DNA of 29,934 nucleotides from contig CALVYX010000087.1 of the NCBI GenBank assembly GCA_944372315.1, positions 1-29,934 on the forward strand. The letters are read 5' to 3'. The notes beneath the pieces are model-generated. The model was not told the DNA's origin, did no database searches, and saw only the letters and a program-made list of their open reading frames with translations. The first letter of the stretch is position 1. Each line of letters opens with the position of its first letter. Of this stretch, positions 14,445 to 21,960 are shown in pieces. A program made the position numbers and the translations under genes. The DNA comes from an uncultured Bacilli bacterium. Lineage in GTDB: Bacteria > Bacillota_I > Bacilli_A > RF39 > UBA660.

Positions 14445-15464
14445 ATGAGTAAAATAACAGATAAAGATAAGACATTAGAACAAGTATTAAGTGATATTGA
14501 AAAACAATTTGGTAAAGGTTCGATCATGAGATTGGGAGATAATAAACACATGGAAATAGATGTATGTCCTAGTGGATCTTTATCTCTTGATATAGCTTTG
14601 GGAATAGGTGGATATCCTAAAGGAAGGATAATAGAAATATATGGTCCAGAATCAAGCGGTAAAACAACATTCGCTCTTCATGCAATTGCAGAAGCACAAA
14701 AGCAAGGTGGTAGAGCAGCTTTTATAGATGCTGAGCATGCATTAGATCCTAATTATGCAAAAAGTTTAGGAGTAAATATTAATGAATTACTTTTGTCACA
14801 ACCAGATACAGGAGAGCAAGCTTTAGAAATTTGTGAAGCGTTAGTAAGGAGTGAAGCAGTAAGTATTATTGTAATTGATTCTGTAGCAGCTTTAGTTCCT
14901 CAAGCTGAAATTGATGGTGAAATGGGAGATTCTCATGTAGGACTTCAAGCTAGACTTATGTCTCAAGCTTTAAGAAAATTATCTGGTACTATTAATAAAA
15001 CAAATACTATTGCAATTTTTATCAATCAATTACGTGAAAAAGTAGGAGTAATGTTTGGTAATCCTGAAACTACAACTGGAGGAAGAGCTTTAAAATTCTA
15101 TTCTACTATTAGAATGGATGTAAGACGTAGTGAACAATTAAAGTTAGGAGAAAATGTCATTGGAAGTAAAACAGTAGTTAAAGTGGTTAAAAACAAAGTA
15201 GCTCCACCATTTAAAACAGCAACTGTAGATATTATGTATGGAGAAGGAATAAGTAGAGAAGGAGAAATCATTGATTTAGCAGTTAATGCTAATATCGTTG
15301 AAAAAAGTGGAGCTTGGTTTGCATATAATGGAGAAAAATTAGGACAAGGTAAAGAGAACGTAAAACTTTTACTGAAAGAAAAGAAAGATTTATGCAATGA
15401 ATTAGAAGATAAAATTCGAGATTATTATGGTATTTCTATTAAGAAAACTAAGACTAAAGAATAA
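14445..15464 (+). CDS. recA: Recombinase RecA
   Basis: The 339-aa product is a complete RecA, slightly shorter than the B. subtilis protein because of a short C-terminal tail. Walker A is GPESSGKTT (67-75); further marks are DAEHALDP, the Walker B-like [26 protein letters not shown] and [10 protein letters not shown]. RecA forms the ATP-dependent filament on single-stranded DNA for strand exchange and activates LexA self-cleavage. A GGAGGT ribosome-binding site precedes ATG 14445. The gene is monocistronic, between its own promoter and the terminator at 15471. RecX, its modulator, is encoded at 29066, far from it. Confidence 0.98.
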   Translation: MSKITDKDKTLEQVLSDIEKQFGKGSIMRLGDNKHMEIDVCPSGSLSLDIALGIGGYPKGRIIEIYGPESSGKTTFALHAIAEAQKQGGRAAFIDAEHALDPNYAKSLGVNINELLLSQPDTGEQALEICEALVRSEAVSIIVIDSVAALVPQAEIDGEMGDSHVGLQARLMSQALRKLSGTINKTNTIAIFINQLREKVGVMFGNPETTTGGRALKFYSTIRMDVRRSEQLKLGENVIGSKTVVKVVKNKVAPPFKTATVDIMYGEGISREGEIIDLAVNANIVEKSGAWFAYNGEKLGQGKENVKLLLKEKKDLCNELEDKIRDYYGISIKKTKTKE

Positions 15465-15470
15465 GAACTA

Positions 15471-15493
15471 AAAGAGTAGCAATACTCTTTTTT
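15471..15493 (+). terminator. Terminator after recA
   Basis: AAAGAGTA (15471-15478), loop GCAA, TACTCTTT (15483-15490), T-run to 15493. The T-run runs directly into the rny -35 element. Confidence 0.9.
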
Positions 15494-15494
15494 C

Positions 15495-15523
15495 TTGACT
15501 TATCAATAAATAAAAACTACAAT
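15495..15523 (+). promoter_or_regulatory. Sigma-A promoter of rny
   Basis: TTGACT (15495-15500), 17-bp spacer, TACAAT (15518-15523), followed by a leader of about 50 nt before the GGAGGT ribosome-binding site. Confidence 0.75.
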
Positions 15524-15581
15524 AGAATTAGATGTTAATGATTAAAAAATTTTTAACATAAATAGAAATGGAGGTAAAAAT

Positions 15582-17132
15582 ATGGATTTATTATTCTCCA
15601 TTTTGCTAGTCGTAATTGGATTATCAACTGGTGTTGCGGGAAGTTTTTTAGCTAATAATATGAAAGAAAAAAATTCAACTAAAAAAGCTGAAGAAATAAT
15701 AGAAAAAGCTAAAAAAGAAGCTGAAAAAGCAAAACGTGATTCTTTATTAGAAGCAAAAGAAGAAATACATAAGTTAAAGATAGAAACGGATAAAGAAATA
15801 AAAGAGAGAAAAAATGAATTAAAGATTTCTGAGGATCGTCTTATTCAACGTGAAAATAATATGGATAAGAGAGAAGAGCTATATCAAAAACGTGATATTG
15901 CTCTAGATGAGAGAGAGAATAGTTTATTATCTAAACAAGAAGAGATCCAAAACGAGCGTGCAAAAGTGGAAGACTTAAAACAAGAGCAACTTGATTTATT
16001 AAGTAAAATTTCTGGTTTAAGTAAAGACAAAGCTCATAGTTTGATGATGAAAAAAGTAGAAGAGCAAATGTCTAAAGAAATAGCAGTATACATTAAAGAA
16101 AAAGAAAATGAGGCAAAATTGATTGCTGATAAAAAAGCTAAAGATTTAGTGGTTTTATCAATGCAAAGATACGCAGCGGATTTAGCTAACGAACAAACAG
16201 TAACAGTTGTTACGTTACCTAGCGATGAGATGAAAGGTCGTATCATTGGTAGAGAAGGAAGAAATATAAGAACGATTGAAGCTATTACAGGTGTTGATTT
16301 GATAATTGATGACACCCCTGAAGCCGTAGTGTTATCTAGTTTTGATCCACTACGTCGTGAAATTGCTAGAGTTACTCTAGAAACATTAATTAAAGATGGA
16401 CGTATTCATCCAACTAGAATTGAAGAGTTATATGATAAAGTAAGTAAAGAAATGAAAGCTAAGATTATTGAATATGGTAATGATGCTTTGTTTGAATTAG
16501 GAATTACTAAAGTTGATCCAGTATTAGTAGAAATTATTGGTAAACTATATTTTAGAACTAGCTATGGTCAAAATGCATTAGAGCATTCTAAACAAGTTGC
16601 ACATTTATCGGGACTTATAGCTGGTGAATTAGGTGAGAATATTGCTTTAGCTAAAAGAGCAGGATTATTACATGATATTGGAAAAGCTGTTGATCATGAA
16701 ATAGAAGGAAGTCATGTAGAGATTGGTGTAGATTTAGCTAAAAAATATAATGAAAGTAATGTAGTTATTAATGCTATTGCATCTCATCATGGGGATACCG
16801 AAGCTACATCTATTATTTCTATTATTGTAGCTATTGCTGATAGCCTATCAGCATCTCGTCCAGGTGCTAGAAATGATTCCTTAGAAAATTACATTAAACG
16901 TTTAGAGCAACTAGAAAATATCGCTAACGAAATGGATGGAATAGAAAAAACTTATGCTGTACAGGCTGGTCGTGAATTAAGAGTCATTGTTAAACCAGAT
17001 GAAATCGATGATTTAACAGCACATAAAGTAGCAAGAGATATTAAGGATAAGATTGAAGAGACTATGCAATATCCAGGTACTATTAAAGTTACAGTAGTAA
17101 GAGAAACCAGAGCACAAGAAGAGGCAAAATAA
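15582..17132 (+). CDS. rny: Ribonuclease Y
   Basis: The 516-aa product has the full RNase Y layout: one N-terminal membrane anchor (about 4-24), a long Lys/Glu-rich coiled coil (about 28-190), a KH domain with [10 protein letters not shown] (219-228), and an HD domain (about 333-426) with H..HS..VA near 335 and the metal-binding LLHDIGKA (362-369, His364-Asp365). RNase Y is the membrane-bound endonuclease that starts mRNA decay in Firmicutes. Length is close to the 520 aa of B. subtilis. It follows recA, as in B. subtilis, where pbpX intervenes. The other main decay enzyme, RNase J, is encoded at 18715. Confidence 0.97.
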   Translation: MDLLFSILLVVIGLSTGVAGSFLANNMKEKNSTKKAEEIIEKAKKEAEKAKRDSLLEAKEEIHKLKIETDKEIKERKNELKISEDRLIQRENNMDKREELYQKRDIALDERENSLLSKQEEIQNERAKVEDLKQEQLDLLSKISGLSKDKAHSLMMKKVEEQMSKEIAVYIKEKENEAKLIADKKAKDLVVLSMQRYAADLANEQTVTVVTLPSDEMKGRIIGREGRNIRTIEAITGVDLIIDDTPEAVVLSSFDPLRREIARVTLETLIKDGRIHPTRIEELYDKVSKEMKAKIIEYGNDALFELGITKVDPVLVEIIGKLYFRTSYGQNALEHSKQVAHLSGLIAGELGENIALAKRAGLLHDIGKAVDHEIEGSHVEIGVDLAKKYNESNVVINAIASHHGDTEATSIISIIVAIADSLSASRPGARNDSLENYIKRLEQLENIANEMDGIEKTYAVQAGRELRVIVKPDEIDDLTAHKVARDIKDKIEETMQYPGTIKVTVVRETRAQEEAK

Positions 17133-17145
17133 TAGTCTCTTTTTT
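17116..17145 (+). terminator. Weak terminator at the end of rny
   Basis: AAGAAGAG (17116-17123) can pair with CTCTTTTT (17137-17144) across a 13-nt loop, with T to 17145. The stop codon is in the loop. Stability is marginal. Confidence 0.35.
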
Positions 17146-17146
17146 C

Positions 17147-17175
17147 TTGATAGAAATACCTTTTAAAGGTATAAT
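17147..17175 (+). promoter_or_regulatory. Sigma-A promoter of the interrupted surface-protein gene
   Basis: TTGATA (17147-17152), 17-bp spacer, TATAAT (17170-17175). The spacer is almost wholly occupied by a palindrome (17156-17172). Confidence 0.8.
17156..17172. promoter_or_regulatory. Palindrome inside the promoter, possible operator
   Basis: ATACCTTTTAAAGGTAT is an 8-1-8 perfect inverted repeat lying between the -35 and -10 and reaching into the -10. A dimeric repressor bound there would block RNA polymerase. It could instead be chance in AT-rich DNA. Confidence 0.4.
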
Positions 17176-17209
17176 GTATATATAAAATAGTAGGAGTGGA
17201 GTTGGTAAT

Positions 17210-17782
17210 GTGTATTTTAATAAGAAAACAAAGATCATCATAGTAATGATGATAGCAGTAGTATTTATAGCAGTAGGGTATGCAGTATTATCAACAAATT
17301 TAAATATTCAAGGAACAAGTAACCTAACAGATAGTTGGGGAATCAGAATCAATAGTGTAGAAAGCACTCCAACAGGAAGAGCGTATAATATCAGTGGACC
17401 AACCTATAGTAATACTACTATGACATTTAATGTAGGAGTAAAAGAGTCAGGCGATAAAATGACTTTTACCATAACAGTACAAAATTATGGGACATTAGAT
17501 GCTATATTAGATAGTATTGATATCAGTAATAGTGGAAGTTATGTAATAATATATGGAATAGAAGGGATCCAACAAGGAACTAGATTATTAGCAGGAGAAA
17601 GTAAGACATTTACAATCACAACCGAATTTGACATAAATGCAGTATCTATACCAGATAATCCAGTAAAAGAATTAACAGTAACTTTAAATTATATACAAGA
17701 CGATGGGCAAAGTTTAACTCCGAGTGATCCTGTAATACCGGTCCCAACTTTAGCTGATATTATTTTAGAAGACAATGAATAA
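17210..17782 (+). CDS. N-terminal part of a secreted surface protein, ended by an in-frame stop
   Basis: GTG at 17210 begins 190 codons up to TAA (17780-17782). The product has a short basic start (YFNKKTK), a hydrophobic helix (about 9-28, ending VGYAVLSTNLNI) and a beta-sandwich ectodomain (about 30-170) with a NYGTLDAILD strand. This resembles camelysin/TasA-like and related N-terminal modules common in surface proteins of low-GC gut Firmicutes. The reading frame continues without interruption after the stop (17783-18691), and the family as I recall it has both parts in one polypeptide. The ectodomain may still be exported, but would lack the C-terminal module. Function unknown. Confidence 0.7.
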   Translation: MYFNKKTKIIIVMMIAVVFIAVGYAVLSTNLNIQGTSNLTDSWGIRINSVESTPTGRAYNISGPTYSNTTMTFNVGVKESGDKMTFTITVQNYGTLDAILDSIDISNSGSYVIIYGIEGIQQGTRLLAGESKTFTITTEFDINAVSIPDNPVKELTVTLNYIQDDGQSLTPSDPVIPVPTLADIILEDNE

Positions 17783-18691
17783 AAAAACGATAGTAATATT
17801 GACTTTAGTAAATCAAGTGAAGAAGATGGAACGAAAGGATTATATTATACTAATCAAAATACCGAAGATGGAAAGACAGTATATTATTATAGAGGAGCAG
17901 TGGAAAATAATTATGTAAGTTTTGCTGATTTTTATTGGAGGATTGTGAGAATTAATGAAGATAAATCAGTGAGATTGATCTATCAAGGAGAAGTGCCGGA
18001 TACAACAGGAAGTGCCGCAACTATTGGAGAGAGTTCATTTAACACCGATACAAATGATAACGCATATTTAGGTTATATGTATGGTTTCATTCCAAGCAGT
18101 AATTATGATTCGGCTCATGCTAATGTTAACGATAGTACAATAAAAACAATGTTAGATGCTTGGTATCGAAACAATTTGGTTAGTTATGCTTCTTATATAG
18201 CAGATAGTGGATTTTGTGGAGATAGAAGTGTAGCCTCTGTTTCTCAAACATGGTCTGCTAATGATACTACATTTGGTTATGGAGAGTATATTACTTATTA
18301 TGGTGTGACTAATAGAATGTTTAATATATTCCAGCCACAGTATAAATGTCCACAGAATGAGGATTTATATACGATGTATGGTAAAGGTAATAATATGTTA
18401 TCTTATCCAATAGGTTTAATAACTGTAGATGAAGTAATCTATGCTGGAGGAAATGCTGCTAATGTTAATAGTAGTTACTATTTATATGAAAATATAGATT
18501 ATTGGACTATGTCTCCACTTTATTACGAGTATGGGGCATTTGGGTCTATTGTTCGTAACATGGGATATCTTTATTATAATAATGTGGTTTCTACTGCAGG
18601 AGTAAGACCAGTTATTAATTTAAAATCAAATGTAGAAATATCAGGTGGTGATGGAACAAGTAGTAACCCCTATGTTGTTAGTACAAATTAA
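17783..18691 (+). pseudogene. C-terminal part of the interrupted surface protein
   Basis: This stretch is in the same frame as the 17210 gene, separated only by the TAA at 17780-17782. It reads KNDSNIDFSKSSEEDG.., YYYRGAVENNYVSFADFYWRIVRIN, LGYMYG, DSTIKTMLDAWYRNN, YWTMSP and ends VRPVINLKSNVEISGGDGTSSNPYVV. The RGAVENNYV..WRIVRI and WTMSP..VRPVINL pieces mark a surface module frequent in gut Firmicutes proteins of unknown function. The only possible internal start, GTG 17900, would cut into the conserved RGAVENN segment and has GGAG only 2 nt away, so independent translation is unlikely. Either a recent nonsense mutation or readthrough of an ochre codon explains it. Confidence 0.65.
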
Positions 18692-18716
18692 AAGAGTTCA
18701 ACATGAACTCTTTTTT
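18690..18716 (+). terminator. Terminator between convergent surface-protein gene and rnj
   Basis: AAAAGAGTTCA (18690-18700), loop ACA, TGAACTCTTTT (18704-18714), T to 18716. The 11-bp stem can act in both directions, since on the minus strand it is followed by a partial U tract. Confidence 0.88.
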
Positions 18717-20397
18717 AGTTATTATTTTTTTTGATATCAAGTACTACTGGTAGGATAATTGGTTTTCTACCAGTTGTTTCATAAATAAATGGAAATAAAT
18801 CAGTAGTAATTTGACTTTTAATATCGTTGAAAGTAGCATTATTTTCTTTTAGTTTTTCTTGTATAGCATTAGCAGCTATATTTTCTATTTTTCTTATTAG
18901 TTCTTCATTTTCATTTATTAATATAAATCCTCTTGTAGTAATATTTGGTTTAATTAATAATGTTTTATTTTTCATATCAATATTAGCAATTACTACTAAT
19001 ATTCCATCACTAGCCATTATTTTTCTATCACGTAAAACTGCACCATTTATTTCACCTAATCTATTACCATCGACATAAATGTCACTAGCAATAACTGGTT
19101 CTCCTTTAGTAATTATGTGATTTTTTAATATTAGAACATCTCCATTTTGTAATACAAATGTATTTTCTTTAGGAATTCCACATTCAATACCGATATTAGC
19201 ATGATTTTTTAACATACGATAATCACCATGGAAAGGCATTAAATATTTAGGTTTCAGTAATCGAATCATTAACTTTAATTCTTCAATATTAGCATGCCCT
19301 GATGTATGAATATCGTTTAGTGATGTGTTAGTATAGACTCTTACTCCTTGTAAATATAGTTTGTTTATTGTTCTACCAATAGCTAAAGCATTACCTGGAA
19401 TAGGAGATGAGGAGAATACTACTACATCATCTGGTCTTAATTTTATTTGTTTATGACTATTATTAGCAATTCTAGATAGTGCTGCTAGTGGTTCTCCTTG
19501 TGAACCTGTACAAAGTATAGCAACTTCTTTAGGTTTTAAGTTATTAGCTTCTTCAGGAGTTATTAATACATCTTTATGATCTATATAACCACCTTTGATT
19601 GATATTTCAATATTGTTTTCCATACTACGACCGAACACACATAGTTTTCTATTATGATTGTAGCATGTTTCAACAATATGTTTTAATCTATAAATATTTG
19701 ATGCAAATGTAGCAATAATAATACGACTGTTTTCGTGTTTATCAAATATTTCATTTAAAGCATTATCTACTTTAGTTTCACTAATAGATATTCCTTCATT
19801 TAAAGCATTAGTAGAATCACTGATAAGTAGGTCAACCCCTTTTTGTCCGAATTCAGCCATTTTATGTAAGTCTGCCATTGGTCCTATAGGAGTAAAATCA
19901 AATTTGAAATCTCCTGTAGTTACAATTCTACCATTAGGTGTAGTAATTACTATTCCATGTGAATCGGGAATAGAGTGAGTGGTTCTAAAGAATTCTACTT
20001 GAATATGTTTAAATTTCAATACGTCTTTGTCCGTATAAACAAATAAGTTATCATATCTAATATTACGATCTTCTAGTTTTAAAGCAATAAGTTCTTTAGC
20101 TTGGTTAGGTGCATAAATTACAGGGATATTTACTGATTGTAATAAAAATGGTATACCACCAATATGATCTTCATGTCCATGAGTTATAACTAAAGCTTTA
20201 ATTTTATCTTGATTTTGTTTTAAAAAAGTATAATCTGGAAATACATAATCGATCCCTAAAAGTCCGCCATCTGGAAAAGAAACACCCGCATCTATAATAA
20301 CAATTTCGTCTTCATGCATTACACAATACATGTTTTTTCCGACTTCACCTAAACCACCAAGAACTATTATTTTAGTTTCTTTTTGGTTTTTATTCAT
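18715..20397 (-). CDS. rnj: Ribonuclease J
   Basis: The 560-aa product is an RNase J: a metallo-beta-lactamase core with GGLGEVGKNMY (14-24), the zinc-binding THGHEDHIGG (72-81), the GDFKFDFTP and SDSTNA motifs, a beta-CASP domain with CTGSQGEPLAALSRIA and HTSGHA, PFHGDYRML, and the C-terminal domain. RNase J has endonuclease and 5'-to-3' exonuclease activity and matures or degrades mRNA and rRNA. Whether it is the J1 or J2 type cannot be settled here. The start at 20397 follows GAAAGGAG. Its promoter at 20438-20466 carries a 12-bp tandem repeat. Confidence 0.96.
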   Translation of the reverse strand: MNKNQKETKIIVLGGLGEVGKNMYCVMHEDEIVIIDAGVSFPDGGLLGIDYVFPDYTFLKQNQDKIKALVITHGHEDHIGGIPFLLQSVNIPVIYAPNQAKELIALKLEDRNIRYDNLFVYTDKDVLKFKHIQVEFFRTTHSIPDSHGIVITTPNGRIVTTGDFKFDFTPIGPMADLHKMAEFGQKGVDLLISDSTNALNEGISISETKVDNALNEIFDKHENSRIIIATFASNIYRLKHIVETCYNHNRKLCVFGRSMENNIEISIKGGYIDHKDVLITPEEANNLKPKEVAILCTGSQGEPLAALSRIANNSHKQIKLRPDDVVVFSSSPIPGNALAIGRTINKLYLQGVRVYTNTSLNDIHTSGHANIEELKLMIRLLKPKYLMPFHGDYRMLKNHANIGIECGIPKENTFVLQNGDVLILKNHIITKGEPVIASDIYVDGNRLGEINGAVLRDRKIMASDGILVVIANIDMKNKTLLIKPNITTRGFILINENEELIRKIENIAANAIQEKLKENNATFNDIKSQITTDLFPFIYETTGRKPIILPVVLDIKKNNN

Positions 20398-20429
20398 ATT
20401 TTCTCCTTTCTTTAATAATAAAAGAACTA

Positions 20430-20454
20430 ACTATGAAATTATACTATGAAATTA
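20430..20454. repeat. 12-bp tandem repeat across the rnj -10 region
   Basis: ACTATGAAATTA occurs at 20430-20441 and again at 20443-20454, one base apart (period 13). The repeat covers the -10 element of the rnj promoter and part of its spacer. Confidence 0.7.
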
Positions 20455-20466
20455 CTATTTTGTCCA
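20438..20466 (-). promoter_or_regulatory. Sigma-A promoter of rnj
   Basis: On the minus strand: TGGACA (20466-20461), 17-bp spacer, TATAAT (20443-20438). The leader is about 35 nt. Confidence 0.75.
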
Positions 20467-20498
20467 TATTTTGGTTTTAATTAGGTTTATCTTTACAC

Positions 20499-20527
20499 AA
20501 AAAAAGAAGAATTTATTTTTCTTCTTT
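20499..20527 (-). terminator. Terminator after the cohesin-like gene
   Basis: On the minus strand AAAGAAGAA (20527-20519) and TTCTTCTTT (20511-20503) form a 9-bp stem with a 7-nt loop, followed by U from the A-run 20499-20505. It separates this unit from the rnj promoter. Confidence 0.75.
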
Positions 20528-21949
20528 CTCTTCAGCATTAGTATTATTATCATTGTTATCGTTATCTATAGTATTATGATTGTCATTATCATCTTCAGCT
20601 AATCTTCTTTTTTTTGACATTTTTTTCATTTGTATTCTCTTTTTTTTCCTACTGTTATTGATTAACGATATCAATAACACTAGGTAAGTAACAATTAATA
20701 ATGAACCAAGACCAATGATTACATATTGATATATTTCATCATTGTTATTATCATCTTCTATATTTATTTCCTCATCGTTATATCTTTGAACTGTTTGTTC
20801 TTCACTGTCATATACGTATAAATGTTCTTTTCCAGTTTCTACATTAACACCATAGAATAAATAAAAGTTAGAGTTTTCATTTTTTTGATAAGCCGTGACA
20901 TTTTTACCATCTATTTTTACTTTAACTTCTTTATATCCTTTAGGAATTTTATCTATATCATCAATGATACAAATGATAGAAGCTTTAAAATTATATTCTA
21001 AATAAGGAGTATAAGCATTTTCTTTTTCGTCATATATGTATAAAGCGATATCTCCATCTTCGTTTTTAAGTCCTATTAATATATATCCTAATTTTTTATT
21101 TTCAAAAGCAGGAACTTCCAGATCGTTAATTTTTATAGTCGTTTTAGTAAAAGTAGTATTAGGAGCAGTTATTTGTGATTCTTTTCTAACAACATTAAAT
21201 TCTTCATTGTCTACTTTAACTTTAATTGGATCCAATTCTTTAACAGTTACATTAATAACATAAGTTTTAACTGATCCGTTTTGTGCAGTAACTTTGATTT
21301 CCAGTTTATTTTTACCTTCACTAACTTCTCTTTCACCAGTACCTTGAATAGATGCTGTACTATCTTCTTTAGTAGCATTTATTTTTACTTTAGTAACATA
21401 ATTAGGAACTTCAACGTTATATTCTAAAGTGTTTTTATTAAAAGTAGGGGATAATTGATATCCTTCAATCGATAAGCTTTTTAAATTATTATTTTTACTA
21501 TAACTTTGTTCTAATTCATTTTGTGTAATTACTTTTACACTTCTTGAAGTATTAGCTGGGAAACTCATTAAACTTTCTGTTTTATAATCTAATAAATTAC
21601 TTAATCTAAAATTAAAAGTTGCGGTTCCAGACGAATTTGCTCGATATGTAAAACTATAAGTAATTACTTTAGTTGAATCGTTGGATGGTAAATTAGCACT
21701 CTTAGATACTGGACTACCACTAATATAAGTTAAATTACTAGATACATTAGTAGCATAATCCCACGCACCAATTGCACTATTTGCTTGGACTCTTACAGTA
21801 AAAGTTACTGTATTACCAACAACTAAACTTGATTTATTACTAGTTACTGATACACTAGCACTAGCAGCATTAACATCTAGTTTAAATATAAATCCAAGAA
21901 ATAATGTGAGAATTATAAATCCTAATAGTTTTCCTTTTCTTAATTTCAT
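20513..21949 (-). CDS. Membrane-anchored surface protein with cohesin-like and cadherin-like domains
   Basis: Start chosen at ATG 21949 (GGAGGT 5-6 nt upstream), giving 478 aa. It has a signal peptide (1-28, cleavage near VNA-AS), a beta domain (about 31-141) resembling cohesin modules (SVTSNKSSLVVGNTVTFTVRV, SAIGAWDYATNVSSNLTY), a cadherin-like beta-sandwich (about 156-236, LKSLSIEGYQLSPTFN..YNVEVPN), two repeated beta units (about 245-390, each with a LYIYDE/LYVYDSE segment), one transmembrane helix (407-430), and a cytoplasmic tail that is first very basic and then Asp/Asn/Glu-rich. It is the second gene after the dockerin-bearing glucosaminidase, 11 nt apart. It may be a cell-surface receptor for dockerin proteins; the cohesin assignment is from pattern memory and not proven. 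Confidence 0.72.
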   Translation of the reverse strand: MKLRKGKLLGFIILTLFLGFIFKLDVNAASASVSVTSNKSSLVVGNTVTFTVRVQANSAIGAWDYATNVSSNLTYISGSPVSKSANLPSNDSTKVITYSFTYRANSSGTATFNFRLSNLLDYKTESLMSFPANTSRSVKVITQNELEQSYSKNNNLKSLSIEGYQLSPTFNKNTLEYNVEVPNYVTKVKINATKEDSTASIQGTGEREVSEGKNKLEIKVTAQNGSVKTYVINVTVKELDPIKVKVDNEEFNVVRKESQITAPNTTFTKTTIKINDLEVPAFENKKLGYILIGLKNEDGDIALYIYDEKENAYTPYLEYNFKASIICIIDDIDKIPKGYKEVKVKIDGKNVTAYQKNENSNFYLFYGVNVETGKEHLYVYDSEEQTVQRYNDEEINIEDDNNNDEIYQYVIIGLGSLLIVTYLVLLISLINNSRKKKRIQMKKMSKKRRLAEDDNDNHNTIDNDNNDNNTNAEEKEEK

Positions 21950-21960
21950 ATTGTACCTCC

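Noticed and set aside
14445..15464. AGG or other arginine codons reassigned, as reported for some uncultured Bacilli
   Set aside because: AGG codons in recA and der fall at positions where arginine is conserved (for example PKGRIIE and ALVRSEA in RecA, TRDRIY in Der), so AGG reads as Arg here.
17900..18691. GTG 17900 as the start of an independent gene
   Set aside because: It cuts into the conserved RGAVENN segment, and the open frame extends back to the TAA at 17780 in phase with the upstream gene, so it is the rest of an interrupted gene.
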